Assembly: GCF_000517265.1 (NCBI RefSeq)
Contig: NZ_AYSJ01000012.1
Coordinates: 69,933 to 103,504 of the forward strand
Direction: 5' to 3'
DNA length: 33,572 nt
From: Photorhabdus khanii NC19
Lineage (GTDB): Bacteria; Pseudomonadota; Gammaproteobacteria; Enterobacterales; Enterobacteriaceae
The notes beneath the pieces are model-generated. The model saw only the letters and a list, made by a program, of their open reading frames with translations, made no database searches and was not told where the DNA came from. Shown in pieces: positions 1 through 7,460 of this stretch (position 1 is its first letter; each line of letters opens with the position of its first letter). A program made the position numbers and the translations under genes.

Positions 1-366
1 GATAGCAAGCGAGCTTCAGAAGTCGCGAAAGCTGCAGTGAAAGTATTATTTCCGTTAAAACAAAAGGTTAAGACCATCACGTTCGATAACGGTCTGGAGT
101 TCGCAGATCAAGAAATCATCAGTGAAAAATTAGAAACCCAAATTTCCTTTGCTCACCCTTATTCGCCTTGGGAAAGAGGGATCAATGAGAATATCATTGG
201 GTTAATCAGACAATACTTTCCAAAGGGAACCGATTTTAATGAAATCTCTGATCAGGAAATAAATTTTGTGGTAAACCGATTAAATAATCGCCCCCGGAAA
301 ACACGGGGTGGGAAAACACCGAATGAATTATTTAAGGGAATACGAACATGTTTACTTCCAGATTAA
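1..366 (+). pseudogene. IS30-family transposase, C-terminal fragment cut by window edge
   Basis: The reading frame is open from base 1, so the gene starts outside the window; only about the last 121 residues are visible. They carry the second half of an IS30-type DDE integrase core: TFDNGLEFA with the catalytic Asp, then HPYSPWERGINEN with the catalytic Glu, followed by the family-typical LIRQYFPKGTDF and NNRPRKTRGGKTPNELF. The C-terminus is complete and the stop lies just inside a likely element end. Whether the whole transposase is intact cannot be judged from this window. Its role would be transposition of its own element by recognising terminal inverted repeats. Confidence 0.85.
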
Positions 367-396
367 CGATGTTGCACTTATTATGTGAATCTACCC
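364..396 (+). mobile_element. Probable right end of the IS30-like element
   Basis: Directly after the transposase stop comes GATGTTGCACTTATTATGTG, which resembles the terminal inverted repeats of IS30-family elements (GTTGCACTT-type core close to the stop codon). The matching left end is outside the window, so the exact boundary and target duplication cannot be set. Confidence 0.4.
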
Positions 397-400
397 ATCA

Positions 401-967
401 TTATATGGAGATAGAATCATCAGTTCCAATATCATCATGCCCTTCTTCAAACTCCCATTGAACATTATATTTATCTATAAAATAAAAATATCTGATATTA
501 CCGATAATCTTACAGGTTTCTTGCTTTAGAACAGTATTCTTTTCATCTTCTTCGCTAAAAAACATAAACTCATTACTGGCTATTTCGTCTATTTTATACG
601 GCTTATATAATGGTGATGAATTTATCAATCTGACATTCGGAAAACTCTTTACGTGCTCAAATACACTGTCTATATTCTGCATTCTAAGACAAATATGACC
701 AACACCACCAATGTCATGAGTCTCTTTTATTTCATCCCGTTTTCTTCCAGTTGGACAGTGATATTCCATCAATTCGATAAAAACGCCAGTTCCAGGAATT
801 TCTAAAAACGCTATTGATACATCTACCTGTTCAGGATTATCGATAAAACCTGCTGATTTTGCAAAACCATTATTTTTAAAATGAGGAAAGAATTGTCTTG
901 GTATCGCACCAAATAGATTCTTATAAAAATCAATTGCCTCCATCAGCTCACATAGCATACAATTCAT
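401..967 (-). CDS. VOC (glyoxalase/dioxygenase-like) superfamily protein, possibly N-terminally shortened
   Basis: A 188-aa protein with two features of the vicinal-oxygen-chelate fold: an N-terminal AIDFYKNLFGA segment (helix 1 of a beta-alpha-beta-beta-beta module), then VSIAFLEIPGTGVFIELMEY and a second module beginning GGVGHICLRMQNID. Glu in IELMEY and His in GVGHICL sit where VOC enzymes bind their metal. The usual first strand (HIgIxVsDle...) is missing: the frame starts at MNCMLCELMEAIDFY, and an in-frame stop lies about nine codons upstream, so either the start is eroded or the protein is divergent. The ribosome site is weak. It lies alone between an IS end and a phage tail cassette; substrate unknown. 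Confidence 0.6.
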   Translation of the reverse strand: MNCMLCELMEAIDFYKNLFGAIPRQFFPHFKNNGFAKSAGFIDNPEQVDVSIAFLEIPGTGVFIELMEYHCPTGRKRDEIKETHDIGGVGHICLRMQNIDSVFEHVKSFPNVRLINSSPLYKPYKIDEIASNEFMFFSEEDEKNTVLKQETCKIIGNIRYFYFIDKYNVQWEFEEGHDDIGTDDSISI

Positions 968-1068
968 ACCTGAATTCAGATAAAAATTATATCAGAATAA
1001 ATTAATTTAAGTAAAATTAATTTATAGTAGATAATATGCGATCAAAATTTAGATTAATCTGAAAATCT

Positions 1069-1112
1069 GAATTTCCCTAAAAAATCAGGCAATCAATTTT
1101 TCAGGGAAATTC
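1069..1112 (-). terminator. Hairpin downstream of the tail-fibre assembly gene
   Basis: Perfect 10-bp arms GAATTTCCCT / AGGGAAATTC (1069-1078 and 1103-1112); the loop side continues with A-rich/T-rich complementary stretches. It lies just past the stop of the minus-strand gene ending at 1133, so it probably ends the tail-fibre transcript. Confidence 0.5.
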
Positions 1113-1132
1113 ATCAACCCAGATTTTATCAA

Positions 1133-1555
1133 TCACCTTGGTTGCTCAGGCCAATCAATATCTTTTCCCTGTGAAATATCTATCCGGTTAAGTATTACTC
1201 TATACTCTTTCCATGCCAATAAAGCCATTTTCTCTTCTTTAGTAGCAATATCTAAATCAACAGCATCTTGCAATGGTGCGATTTGTTTTATTGCCTCAGC
1301 CATTAATTGCTGCTTTTGGAGTTGGGCATATTGCTGTAATTCACTTTCCGTGGATGGAGGAATATCCCCCCATTCTGGCAAGCCATTTTTACCCGCTATA
1401 CGGCACTTTCCTTCTGGTGCATTATTAGCGGCATATTTATAATAAATATCACTACTGACTTCCATAACATCATCCGGCAATGAACCAGCTGCAATATAAT
1501 TCTCTTTCAACTCTATTGGATAGAACGCATTGGTTTTTGCACTGTAATAATACAT
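1133..1555 (-). CDS. Phage tail-fibre assembly chaperone (Tfa / lambda gpK-like)
   Basis: About 140 aa starting [16 protein letters not shown]. The second half is diagnostic of caudoviral tail-fibre assembly proteins: [47 protein letters not shown] and a terminal IDWPEQP. Such proteins chaperone folding or attachment of the distal tail fibre encoded just upstream. I chose the ATG at 1555, two nucleotides after the tail-fibre stop, rather than the longer frame to 1612 that would overlap it: known family members begin with a similar MYYYS/MxYFS stretch, and an AGGA precedes at about 9 nt. Translation is probably coupled to the fibre gene. No other phage genes are seen nearby. Confidence 0.85.
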   Translation of the reverse strand: MYYYSAKTNAFYPIELKENYIAAGSLPDDVMEVSSDIYYKYAANNAPEGKCRIAGKNGLPEWGDIPPSTESELQQYAQLQKQQLMAEAIKQIAPLQDAVDLDIATKEEKMALLAWKEYRVILNRIDISQGKDIDWPEQPR

Positions 1556-1557
1556 AA

Positions 1558-2466
1558 CTAATATCCTATCGCTATCCAAAAGAATGGGCTGTTCCATCTG
1601 GCATTTACCCAAGAGTTTAATAAATCGAAAGATGAGCGATCAATCACATTTACGTAGCCAATAACCGCTCCCATAGAACCTATTTTGCTCTGGATAGGAT
1701 TAATATTCACAGAATAATCCGTATTGGAAAAACTAATTGGTAACTGAATACGAGCCACATTACCACTTTGGATCACGTCAGTGCGTCCCCATTGATAAAT
1801 TACACCCGTGTCTCCACATTTCCACCAACCATTAACAGCTTTATCGGCGGTGTTCTTATTACCTTTAGCATTAATTTTTTTATCAACTTCAATACTAATT
1901 TTTTGGTCTAATTCAATATCAATTCTCCTGTCTACTTCAATATTAATTTTTTGGTCTATTTGTTCTGGTGTATATACACCAATATCCACGGCGCCCAGAT
2001 GAATATCCTCAGACAACTCCTTACCATTCACTTTCCGAATATTAGGCACTCTATTACTAAGATTGTCATTAAACGAATCTGCTAATTCTTGGATAAGCTT
2101 TTGTGTCGCGGCCAACCTGCTACTATTACCAAGCATGTTTGTAAGCTGAACAATACCTTCCTGTGCTAATGAAGCACTTGGAATTTCTGTTGTGATTTTC
2201 TGCTCTAAAGCTCTATTTAATTGTGTAGTGAGTTTGACTATATCGCCATCATCCAAAACATCATCGCTACATTGTGTAGAGATAAAATCAGCTACCACAG
2301 ATGATATGATTGATGATTGACGCAACACCTTATTTAACAAACCAATGGAAATAATATTGGGTGGAATCCCGGTGTTTAGATCCCGACTTTCTTCATATTC
2401 TCTTTGAGATACAACATTAGCATCCTGGCTAGCAGAAAAAGCTTTAAATTCATTTTTATTACTCAT
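1558..2466 (-). CDS. Phage or tailocin tail-fibre protein
   Basis: A 302-aa fibre. The N-terminal ~110 residues ([33 protein letters not shown] ... [12 protein letters not shown]) match the shaft region of P2-type and related tail fibres. Residues 171-202 are four octad repeats ([32 protein letters not shown]) suggestive of a short trimeric shaft. The C-terminus ([11 protein letters not shown] ... [12 protein letters not shown] ... FWIAIGY) is the receptor-binding tip type whose last residues FWxAIGY recur in enterobacterial fibres. It has a good ribosome site (AAGGAG, 7 nt). With its assembly chaperone but no other phage genes, it looks like a stray host-range cassette from a prophage or R-type bacteriocin locus. 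Confidence 0.85.
   Translation of the reverse strand: MSNKNEFKAFSASQDANVVSQREYEESRDLNTGIPPNIISIGLLNKVLRQSSIISSVVADFISTQCSDDVLDDGDIVKLTTQLNRALEQKITTEIPSASLAQEGIVQLTNMLGNSSRLAATQKLIQELADSFNDNLSNRVPNIRKVNGKELSEDIHLGAVDIGVYTPEQIDQKINIEVDRRIDIELDQKISIEVDKKINAKGNKNTADKAVNGWWKCGDTGVIYQWGRTDVIQSGNVARIQLPISFSNTDYSVNINPIQSKIGSMGAVIGYVNVIDRSSFDLLNSWVNARWNSPFFWIAIGY
1861..1956 (-). repeat. Four tandem 24-bp units encoding octapeptide repeats in the tail fibre
   Basis: The DNA encoding fibre residues 171-202 is four imperfect 24-bp units (codons for D-x-K/R-I-x-I-E-V/L). Unit number could vary by slippage and would change shaft length. Confidence 0.75.
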
Positions 2467-2867
2467 AATTTCTCCTTAAAGAAAAAATTAATATTTTTAT
2501 TAAATAAGATTTTAAGTTAATAGATATTAAAATAGAACATCTGACCTATAATCTAATACCATTTTAATATTGCATTTCAATAATAGTCTCTTTCTGACAA
2601 AGAACGATGAAAATTTTTTATAACTTATAGCAATTAACTATTTTCGTATAGTTAATTTAGGCAATAGTTCAATACCTAAAACTAAATTTTAAGTTTTTAG
2701 ATAAACCTCGCATAACAAAAAAACCGGCTCCAACAGGCTTTGTAAGCTCATAAAAACATGCTTAAGTATTTATTAGCTTGAATTATCCAGAATTTGTCTA
2801 TTCTTATATATGTGGACAAATTCTATTGTCAATATTTATAAGCCTACTTTAAGTAAGGGAGAATTGT
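2467..2867. other. AT-rich intergenic region between divergent tail fibre and FMN oxidase genes
   Basis: About 400 bases with no credible gene. It must hold promoters for both divergent flanking genes. The only clear structure is the inverted repeat at 2789-2824. Confidence 0.6.
2789..2824. promoter_or_regulatory. Perfect inverted repeat upstream of the FMN oxidase gene
   Basis: Arms AGAATTTGTC and GACAAATTCT, 10 bp each, perfect, separated by 16 bp (2789-2798 and 2815-2824), ending 43 bp before the start codon. No run of T follows, so an operator is more likely than a terminator. It does not resemble the known LldR operator; the regulator is unknown. Confidence 0.45.
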
Positions 2868-4058
2868 ATGCCATCAAGAAGAGACGTCATGGTTGGAGGA
2901 TTAAGTCTTGCTGCTGCCGGTATCCTATCTACGGTATCTTCAGCTAATGCTGCAACTGCTAACATAAAACTGCAAGGAGCTTATAAAACAGGTAGCGAAG
3001 AAAAAGCCCTTGATATTATTAATCTTTATGATTTGGAAGAAGAAGCACGTAAACTGATTCCTGCCCCTCAATTTGGCTATATTAGCGGCGGTTCAGGTGA
3101 TGAATGGACGCTACGTGAAAATACCAGAGCCTTTGACGATTACCAAATTATTCCCCGCTATCTCGCGGGGATAAAAGAACCTGACACAACAACCGAATTA
3201 CTCGGCAGCAAAGTGGATATGCCTATTTTCATTCCACCGATGGCAGCACATGGACTGGCTCATATCTCGGCTGAATTGGGAACAGCGCGTGGCGCGGCTG
3301 CCGCTGGTGCCCTGTTTACTGCACAAACTCTGTCTAATTCATCTCTTGAAGAGATAGCAAAAGTGAGTAACGGCCCCAAATGGTTCCAAATTTATTTTAC
3401 CAAAGATATGGGTATGAACCGTGAACTAATACGCCGGGCTAAAGCTATGGGTGCAACCGCCATCGTATTTACGGTTGATTTAGAGTGGAGTGGTAATAGG
3501 GAAACCGATAGACGCAATAAATTTACCTACCCACGTTCACTTCCATTTCCTAATATTCCTGGCGCTACCGCCGGTGCACCATTATCAGAAATTACAGCGC
3601 TATTTAAACGGGATCTTGATTTTAAGGATCTGGAATTTATCGTCAAAGAATCAGGTCTTCCTGTCATCGTAAAAGGTATTCAATCTGCCGAAAATGCTAA
3701 AGAATGTATTGACCACGGAGCCGCAGCTATTCAAGTTTCTAACCATGGCGGCCGGCAATTAGATACTGTCCCGGCAGCAATCAAGTCATTACCAAGCATT
3801 GTTGAAGCCATTGGACATCATATTCCGGTCTATTTAGATGGCGGTATCCGTCGCGGTATTCATGTGTTTAAAGCACTCGCATTAGGCGCCAAAGCTGTCG
3901 CTATCGGCAGACCAATTTTATATGGACTGGCATTGGGTGGAGCACCAGGCGTAACTTCCGTTTTAAACCTGCTTAAAGATGAGCTGAAACTTAGCATGAA
4001 GCTGGCGGGATGCGCAGCTATTAAAGATATTGAGAGAAAGTTTATCAGTTTAATTTAA
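2868..4058 (+). CDS. Tat-exported FMN-dependent alpha-hydroxy-acid oxidase/dehydrogenase (lactate oxidase-like)
   Basis: The 396-aa protein begins MPSRRDVMVGGLSLAAAGIL and ANA-A around residue 28: a twin-arginine signal (SRRDVMV), a hydrophobic stretch and a likely cleavage site, implying folding with FMN in the cytoplasm and export to the periplasm. The rest is a TIM barrel of the lactate/glycolate oxidase family: FGYISGGSGDEWTLREN (about 69-85), PIFIPPMAAHGL, WFQIYFTKD, VIVKG with FMN-contacting Lys269, and the active-site loop SNHGGRQLD with His293 and Arg296. Expected reaction: oxidation of an L-2-hydroxy acid to the 2-oxo acid, passing electrons to O2 or the respiratory chain. Most relatives are cytoplasmic or membrane-associated, so the Tat signal is notable. 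It stands alone, with GGGAG at 6 nt and a terminator after it. Substrate is inferred. Confidence 0.85.
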   Translation: MPSRRDVMVGGLSLAAAGILSTVSSANAATANIKLQGAYKTGSEEKALDIINLYDLEEEARKLIPAPQFGYISGGSGDEWTLRENTRAFDDYQIIPRYLAGIKEPDTTTELLGSKVDMPIFIPPMAAHGLAHISAELGTARGAAAAGALFTAQTLSNSSLEEIAKVSNGPKWFQIYFTKDMGMNRELIRRAKAMGATAIVFTVDLEWSGNRETDRRNKFTYPRSLPFPNIPGATAGAPLSEITALFKRDLDFKDLEFIVKESGLPVIVKGIQSAENAKECIDHGAAAIQVSNHGGRQLDTVPAAIKSLPSIVEAIGHHIPVYLDGGIRRGIHVFKALALGAKAVAIGRPILYGLALGGAPGVTSVLNLLKDELKLSMKLAGCAAIKDIERKFISLI

Positions 4059-4085
4059 CTCATTAACTGATGACGTAAATATCAG

Positions 4086-4130
4086 CCCCGTTTCATTTGA
4101 AATAGATGATTTCAGGAAACGGGGTAAATT
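4086..4130 (+). terminator. Rho-independent-like terminator after the FMN oxidase gene
   Basis: Perfect 9-bp arms CCCCGTTTC / GAAACGGGG (4086-4094, 4116-4124) followed by TAAATTCTGTT, 28 bases past the stop codon. Confidence 0.65.
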
Positions 4131-4180
4131 CTGTTAACCACGGTAATTTTTATAATTTAACTGGTAAAATAGAATTTTCA

Positions 4181-4213
4181 CTTTTCCCCTGAAATATTCT
4201 TCAAGGGGAAAAG
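4181..4213 (-). terminator. Hairpin downstream of the DUF1266 gene
   Basis: Perfect 10-bp arms CTTTTCCCCT / AGGGGAAAAG (4181-4190, 4204-4213) with a 13-nt loop, 14 bases past the stop of the minus-strand gene at 4227. The palindrome could act on either strand between the convergent genes. Confidence 0.55.
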
Positions 4214-4226
4214 TTTAATATAAATA

Positions 4227-5369
4227 TTAATGAAGTATACGAGACGCTGACGGCTCCGCAATATCAATTTCATAACGTTGTTGTTCTTCCATTCTACTAC
4301 GTAAAACATCTTCTACTAATGCAGAAAAACCTGTCATCATTTGCCGTTCCATAATAATGCCTTTTGGCTCAGGCCACGGCAGGCTGGCAATTGGCCAGTC
4401 ACAATATAATTTATAATAATTAAACTGATCCAACCGTTCTTTACTCTTGTCAAAATCATTACTCCAGTAGGCATTACCCAACCGGAAGTTTGTATAGAAC
4501 TCATCAAAGCGGCCAAAGATTTCATAAATATAATCAGCGGTTTTCAGCATATTTTTCCATGCCACGTCTTCACTGATATAACCAGCGCAAAAACAATTAC
4601 GGCTTAAAACAATTGCAAGCCACAAATCAAATCCCCACACTAATGCAGGTGGGCGCCCATTAGCCGTTTGAGAACATTTACGAATAGAGGCAGGTGTTAC
4701 TTCAACTAATTTGGCAAGAACTTTAAACATTTTGCCATCACTAAGCGCAGCATCAACAGCAAAATGTTTTGAATGCATCCCATCCCACAAACCGGTTAGC
4801 ATTTTCATATAGCCTTCTTCATCAATAATTCCCCAGTCACTGTATAGTTGGGATTGATGTTCCTGAGTAGGTGATAACGGGAGCAGGCAGTAACGATAGT
4901 TATCATGAGCAACCCGTGACTGCAAAGGATAATGCTCCAGAGTTTCACTCCAAAAACCCAGCCAATAGTCACTCACAATATTTAACCGCAATACCTGGCG
5001 CTTTTCTTCCGGTAAAAAAGATAAACCTGCTTGTTGATAATAACGCCGTTGTTCCCATTCAGGACGTTTAACAATACGATAAATAATAACTGAAAGTAAC
5101 ATTACTGAAAATAATGCTATACTGACTACTTGTGCCAGAAGTAAATAGTCTGTAGTAGGGACGGATACATTATCTATTATAAATAATACAATTGCCACAG
5201 ATAATATAATTCCCATACAGACTGCAATTACAAATAAAATATTAATCAATGCGTATAATGAGCTCATAAAAGGTAACTTTCTTTTTTCACAGATAATATT
5301 CTTTATTACCTGATAGCCTTTAGCAGGAAACTGCCTATAATGAGGCTGATTTTGTAAAAGTTCTTTCAT
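4227..5369 (-). CDS. DUF1266-type membrane-anchored protein of unknown function
   Basis: A 380-aa protein. Two hydrophobic segments near residues 40-68 and 78-98 (LINILFVIAVCMGIILSVAIVLF and LAQVVSIALFSVMLLSVIIY) predict an inner-membrane hairpin. The C-terminal ~200 residues form a soluble domain with the pattern of DUF1266 proteins such as E. coli YbeR/YbeU: WGIIDEEGYMKMLTGLWDGMHS, then ALVWGFDLWLAIVLSRNCFCAGYISEDVAWKNM and ANYWS/AYWSND-like sequence. The ATG at 5369 is chosen over a GTG one codon upstream; AGGA lies about 10 nt before it. Family function is not established; single-gene unit. Confidence 0.65.
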   Translation of the reverse strand: MKELLQNQPHYRQFPAKGYQVIKNIICEKRKLPFMSSLYALINILFVIAVCMGIILSVAIVLFIIDNVSVPTTDYLLLAQVVSIALFSVMLLSVIIYRIVKRPEWEQRRYYQQAGLSFLPEEKRQVLRLNIVSDYWLGFWSETLEHYPLQSRVAHDNYRYCLLPLSPTQEHQSQLYSDWGIIDEEGYMKMLTGLWDGMHSKHFAVDAALSDGKMFKVLAKLVEVTPASIRKCSQTANGRPPALVWGFDLWLAIVLSRNCFCAGYISEDVAWKNMLKTADYIYEIFGRFDEFYTNFRLGNAYWSNDFDKSKERLDQFNYYKLYCDWPIASLPWPEPKGIIMERQMMTGFSALVEDVLRSRMEEQQRYEIDIAEPSASRILH

Positions 5370-5541
5370 CACAAATGATTCCTTTCCGAAGATTATCTAC
5401 CATATATGATAATTCTTATCTGTATTATCACAAACCTCAAGAAAACATTATTTTTGCTTCTAAGTATCAATTTAACCAAATTAACCCCATCAAGGGACAA
5501 GCACAGTAAACTTTTCTGGAGAATATTTTCTATCGTAGAAA

Positions 5542-5570
5542 CATGATAACATCCTAATATTGTTATCATG
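5542..5570. promoter_or_regulatory. Perfect inverted repeat in the zur leader
   Basis: Arms CATGATAACA (5542-5551) and TGTTATCATG (5561-5570), with a 9-bp spacer, ending 18 bp before the chosen zur start. The TGTTAT/ATAACA core recalls bacterial Zur boxes, but the spacing differs from the E. coli znu operator. It may be an autoregulatory site. Confidence 0.45.
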
Positions 5571-5588
5571 CTGGCTGTAAGGGGCGCA

Positions 5589-6098
5589 ATGAAACTGATT
5601 AACCAAAAAAAGTTACTGGAACAAGCCGAAGCTATTTGCCTGGCACGGGGAGTTCGCTTTACTCCGCAGCGGTTTGAAGTTTTGCGTCTAATTTCAGAAC
5701 AACCCGGCGCAATCAGTGCTTATGATTTACTGGATTTATTGCGGGAAGCAGAACCACAGGCTAAACCACCAACCATATACCGGGCACTGGAATTTCTGCT
5801 GGAACAGGGATTTATTCATAAAATAGAATCCACCAACAGTTATGTGCTGTGCCACCATATCGAACAACCAAGCCACACCTCAGCAATGTTTATTTGCGAC
5901 CGCTGCGGTTCTGTTACAGAACGAGATAGTGGAGCCGTTGAATCCGCTATTCAACAGTTAGCAAAAACCGCCGGATTCAGTTTACGCCATACCGTCATTG
6001 AAGCGCATGGTTTATGTTCCTCTTGTGCAGAGATTGAATCCTGTACTGAGCGGGATGGATGCCAGCACGACCACAGTATTGAGGTAAAAAAGAAATAG
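5589..6098 (+). CDS. zur: Zinc uptake regulator Zur (Fur family)
   Basis: A 169-aa Fur-family repressor matching E. coli Zur along its length: RFTPQRFEVLRLISEQPGAISAYDLLDLLREAEPQAKPPTIYRALEFL is the winged-helix DNA-binding domain, followed by the dimerisation domain with FICDRCGSV and a C-terminal GLCSSC...CTERDGCQHDHS rich in Cys and His for structural and sensory zinc. With zinc bound it represses high-affinity zinc import genes. The start is the ATG at 5589 (MKLINQKKLL) with AAGGGG six bases upstream; the frame extends seven codons further but without homology. A perfect palindrome lies in the leader. In E. coli dinF and yjbJ separate zur from lexA; here they are adjacent and convergent. 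Confidence 0.95.
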   Translation: MKLINQKKLLEQAEAICLARGVRFTPQRFEVLRLISEQPGAISAYDLLDLLREAEPQAKPPTIYRALEFLLEQGFIHKIESTNSYVLCHHIEQPSHTSAMFICDRCGSVTERDSGAVESAIQQLAKTAGFSLRHTVIEAHGLCSSCAEIESCTERDGCQHDHSIEVKKK

Positions 6099-6112
6099 AG
6101 AACCTGTAAATA

Positions 6113-6127
6113 GCGGTTGGCAACCGC
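6113..6127. other. Short palindrome between convergent zur and lexA
   Basis: GCGGTTG-G-CAACCGC is a 15-nt palindrome (7-bp arms, one-base centre) 15 bases after the zur stop. There is no clear U-tract; it may help end either convergent transcript. A related stretch (GTAAATAGCGATTGG) occurs upstream of lexA near 6886. Confidence 0.3.
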
Positions 6128-6233
6128 AGAATCACGTTCAAGATAATCATATTGATAAACCAATAACATGATTCTGCCGGAATATTGCAACTCTTTGACA
6201 ATCATCAAAAAACAACGATTCGATATTTTACTA

Positions 6234-6839
6234 TCAAAACCCATCACCGTTACGAATCACCCCGACGGCTAATCCTTCAATTGTCAGGCTCCGTTCACGC
6301 AGATCCACCACGATTGGCTTAAACTCAGGGTTTTCTGCCAATAATTCAACTTTATTTCCAGTCTGTTTAAAACGTTTTACAGTTACTTCATCGTCAATAC
6401 GGGCAACAATAACCTGCCCATTACGAACATCCTGTGTTTTATGCACAGCCAACAGATCACCATCCATAATCCCAATATCTTTCATTGACATACCGCTGAC
6501 TCTCAACAGGAAATTTGCACTTGGCTTAAACAGTGCAGGATCAATCCGATAATGACTTTCAATGTGCTCCTGCGCCAACAGTGGTTCACCTGCGGCTACA
6601 CGACCAATCAACGGTAAACCAGATTCTTCTAGCAGCAAACGGATACCCCTGGATGCCCCGGCAACAATCTCTATCACCCCTTTGCGAGCCAATGCTTTTA
6701 AATGCTCTTCAGCCGCATTAGGTGAACGGAAACCAAGACGTGATGCAATTTCAGCACGCGTTGGTGGCATACCCGTTTGCGAAATGTGGTCACGCACCAA
6801 GTCATAAACCTGCTGCTGCCTTACGGTAAGTGCTTTCAT
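6234..6839 (-). CDS. lexA: LexA, SOS response repressor and autoprotease
   Basis: A 201-aa protein nearly identical in layout to E. coli LexA. Winged helix at residues 1-70 ([16 protein letters not shown]...[30 protein letters not shown]), cleavage site Ala83-Gly84 in GRVAAGEP, catalytic Ser118 in GMSMKDIG and Lys155 in DEVTVKRF. It represses DNA-repair genes and is cleaved when stimulated by RecA filaments. Two consensus LexA boxes just upstream show autorepression. dgkA lies immediately upstream on the same strand as in E. coli; dinF, normally the co-transcribed next gene, is missing. Confidence 0.98.
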   Translation of the reverse strand: MKALTVRQQQVYDLVRDHISQTGMPPTRAEIASRLGFRSPNAAEEHLKALARKGVIEIVAGASRGIRLLLEESGLPLIGRVAAGEPLLAQEHIESHYRIDPALFKPSANFLLRVSGMSMKDIGIMDGDLLAVHKTQDVRNGQVIVARIDDEVTVKRFKQTGNKVELLAENPEFKPIVVDLRERSLTIEGLAVGVIRNGDGF

Positions 6840-6847
6840 TTCGCCCC

Positions 6848-6863
6848 CTGTGTGTTTATACAG
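6848..6863. promoter_or_regulatory. LexA (SOS) box 1 of lexA
   Basis: CTGT-N8-ACAG (spacer GTGTTTAT) nine bases upstream of the lexA start; exact match to the 16-bp SOS-box frame. Confidence 0.93.
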
Positions 6864-6868
6864 TCAAA

Positions 6869-6884
6869 CTGTGAGTATATACAG
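6869..6884. promoter_or_regulatory. LexA (SOS) box 2 of lexA
   Basis: CTGT-N8-ACAG (spacer GAGTATAT), 21 bp from box 1 in register, on the same face of the helix; the same two-box arrangement as E. coli lexA. Confidence 0.93.
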
Positions 6885-6958
6885 GTAAATAGCGATTGGG
6901 AACCTGCCAGGGCAGAAAATCAGCCCAATATAGTATAATGACTCATTATTAAACTAAA

Positions 6959-7330
6959 TCAGGTCACAAAATAGCGCCAGAGAATGGTACTCCAGACAAT
7001 TAACGATAGCATCATCGTCAGAAAGACCGCCGCCGATCCCATATCTTTTGCCCGGCCGGACAGTTCATGGAATTCGCTGCCAATACGATCAACGACAGCT
7101 TCAATAGCACTGTTCAGGATCTCCACAATCACCACCAGCATCACTGAACCAATCAGTAAAATGCGCTCAATTGCGCTGATATCCAGATAAAATGCAATAA
7201 TTACCGCCAATATAGATACGATTATTTCCTGCTGGAAAGCCGCTTCATTTTGCCACGCAGCCCTGAGACCTTTCATCGAATATACGGTTGCTTTGATGAT
7301 ACGGGTCAGTCCCTTGGATTGATTTGCCAT
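6959..7330 (-). CDS. dgkA: Diacylglycerol kinase DgkA
   Basis: A 123-aa inner-membrane protein with three transmembrane helices, length and sequence as E. coli DgkA. The catalytic region is VEILNSAIEAVVDRIG (Glu and Asn of the active site) with the preceding GLRAAWQNEAAFQQE surface helix. It phosphorylates diacylglycerol released by membrane-derived oligosaccharide and LPS modification, recycling it to phosphatidic acid. It is divergent from plsB, which makes lysophosphatidic acid, and upstream of lexA, exactly the E. coli neighbourhood. Confidence 0.96.
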   Translation of the reverse strand: MANQSKGLTRIIKATVYSMKGLRAAWQNEAAFQQEIIVSILAVIIAFYLDISAIERILLIGSVMLVVIVEILNSAIEAVVDRIGSEFHELSGRAKDMGSAAVFLTMMLSLIVWSTILWRYFVT

Positions 7331-7460
7331 AAGTTATTCACACCAAATATAAGGTTATTTGCCACTTTCTATCTTTTATTATCGTCTTAACATAACAGAT
7401 CTCAACACCTGTTTCTGGTATGCTTGCGACGTATTGCTAACAAGAGGCTTCAAGTTATTT

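Noticed and set aside
6103-6900. Similar GTAAATAGCG(G/A)TTGG stretches on both sides of lexA
   Set aside because: Only about 15 bases alike, with no extended homology; not enough to call a repeat element.
7359-7460. 34-codon N-terminal extension of plsB
   Set aside because: No homology to PlsB and it overlaps the promoter gap with dgkA; the ATG at 7461 aligns with the E. coli start.
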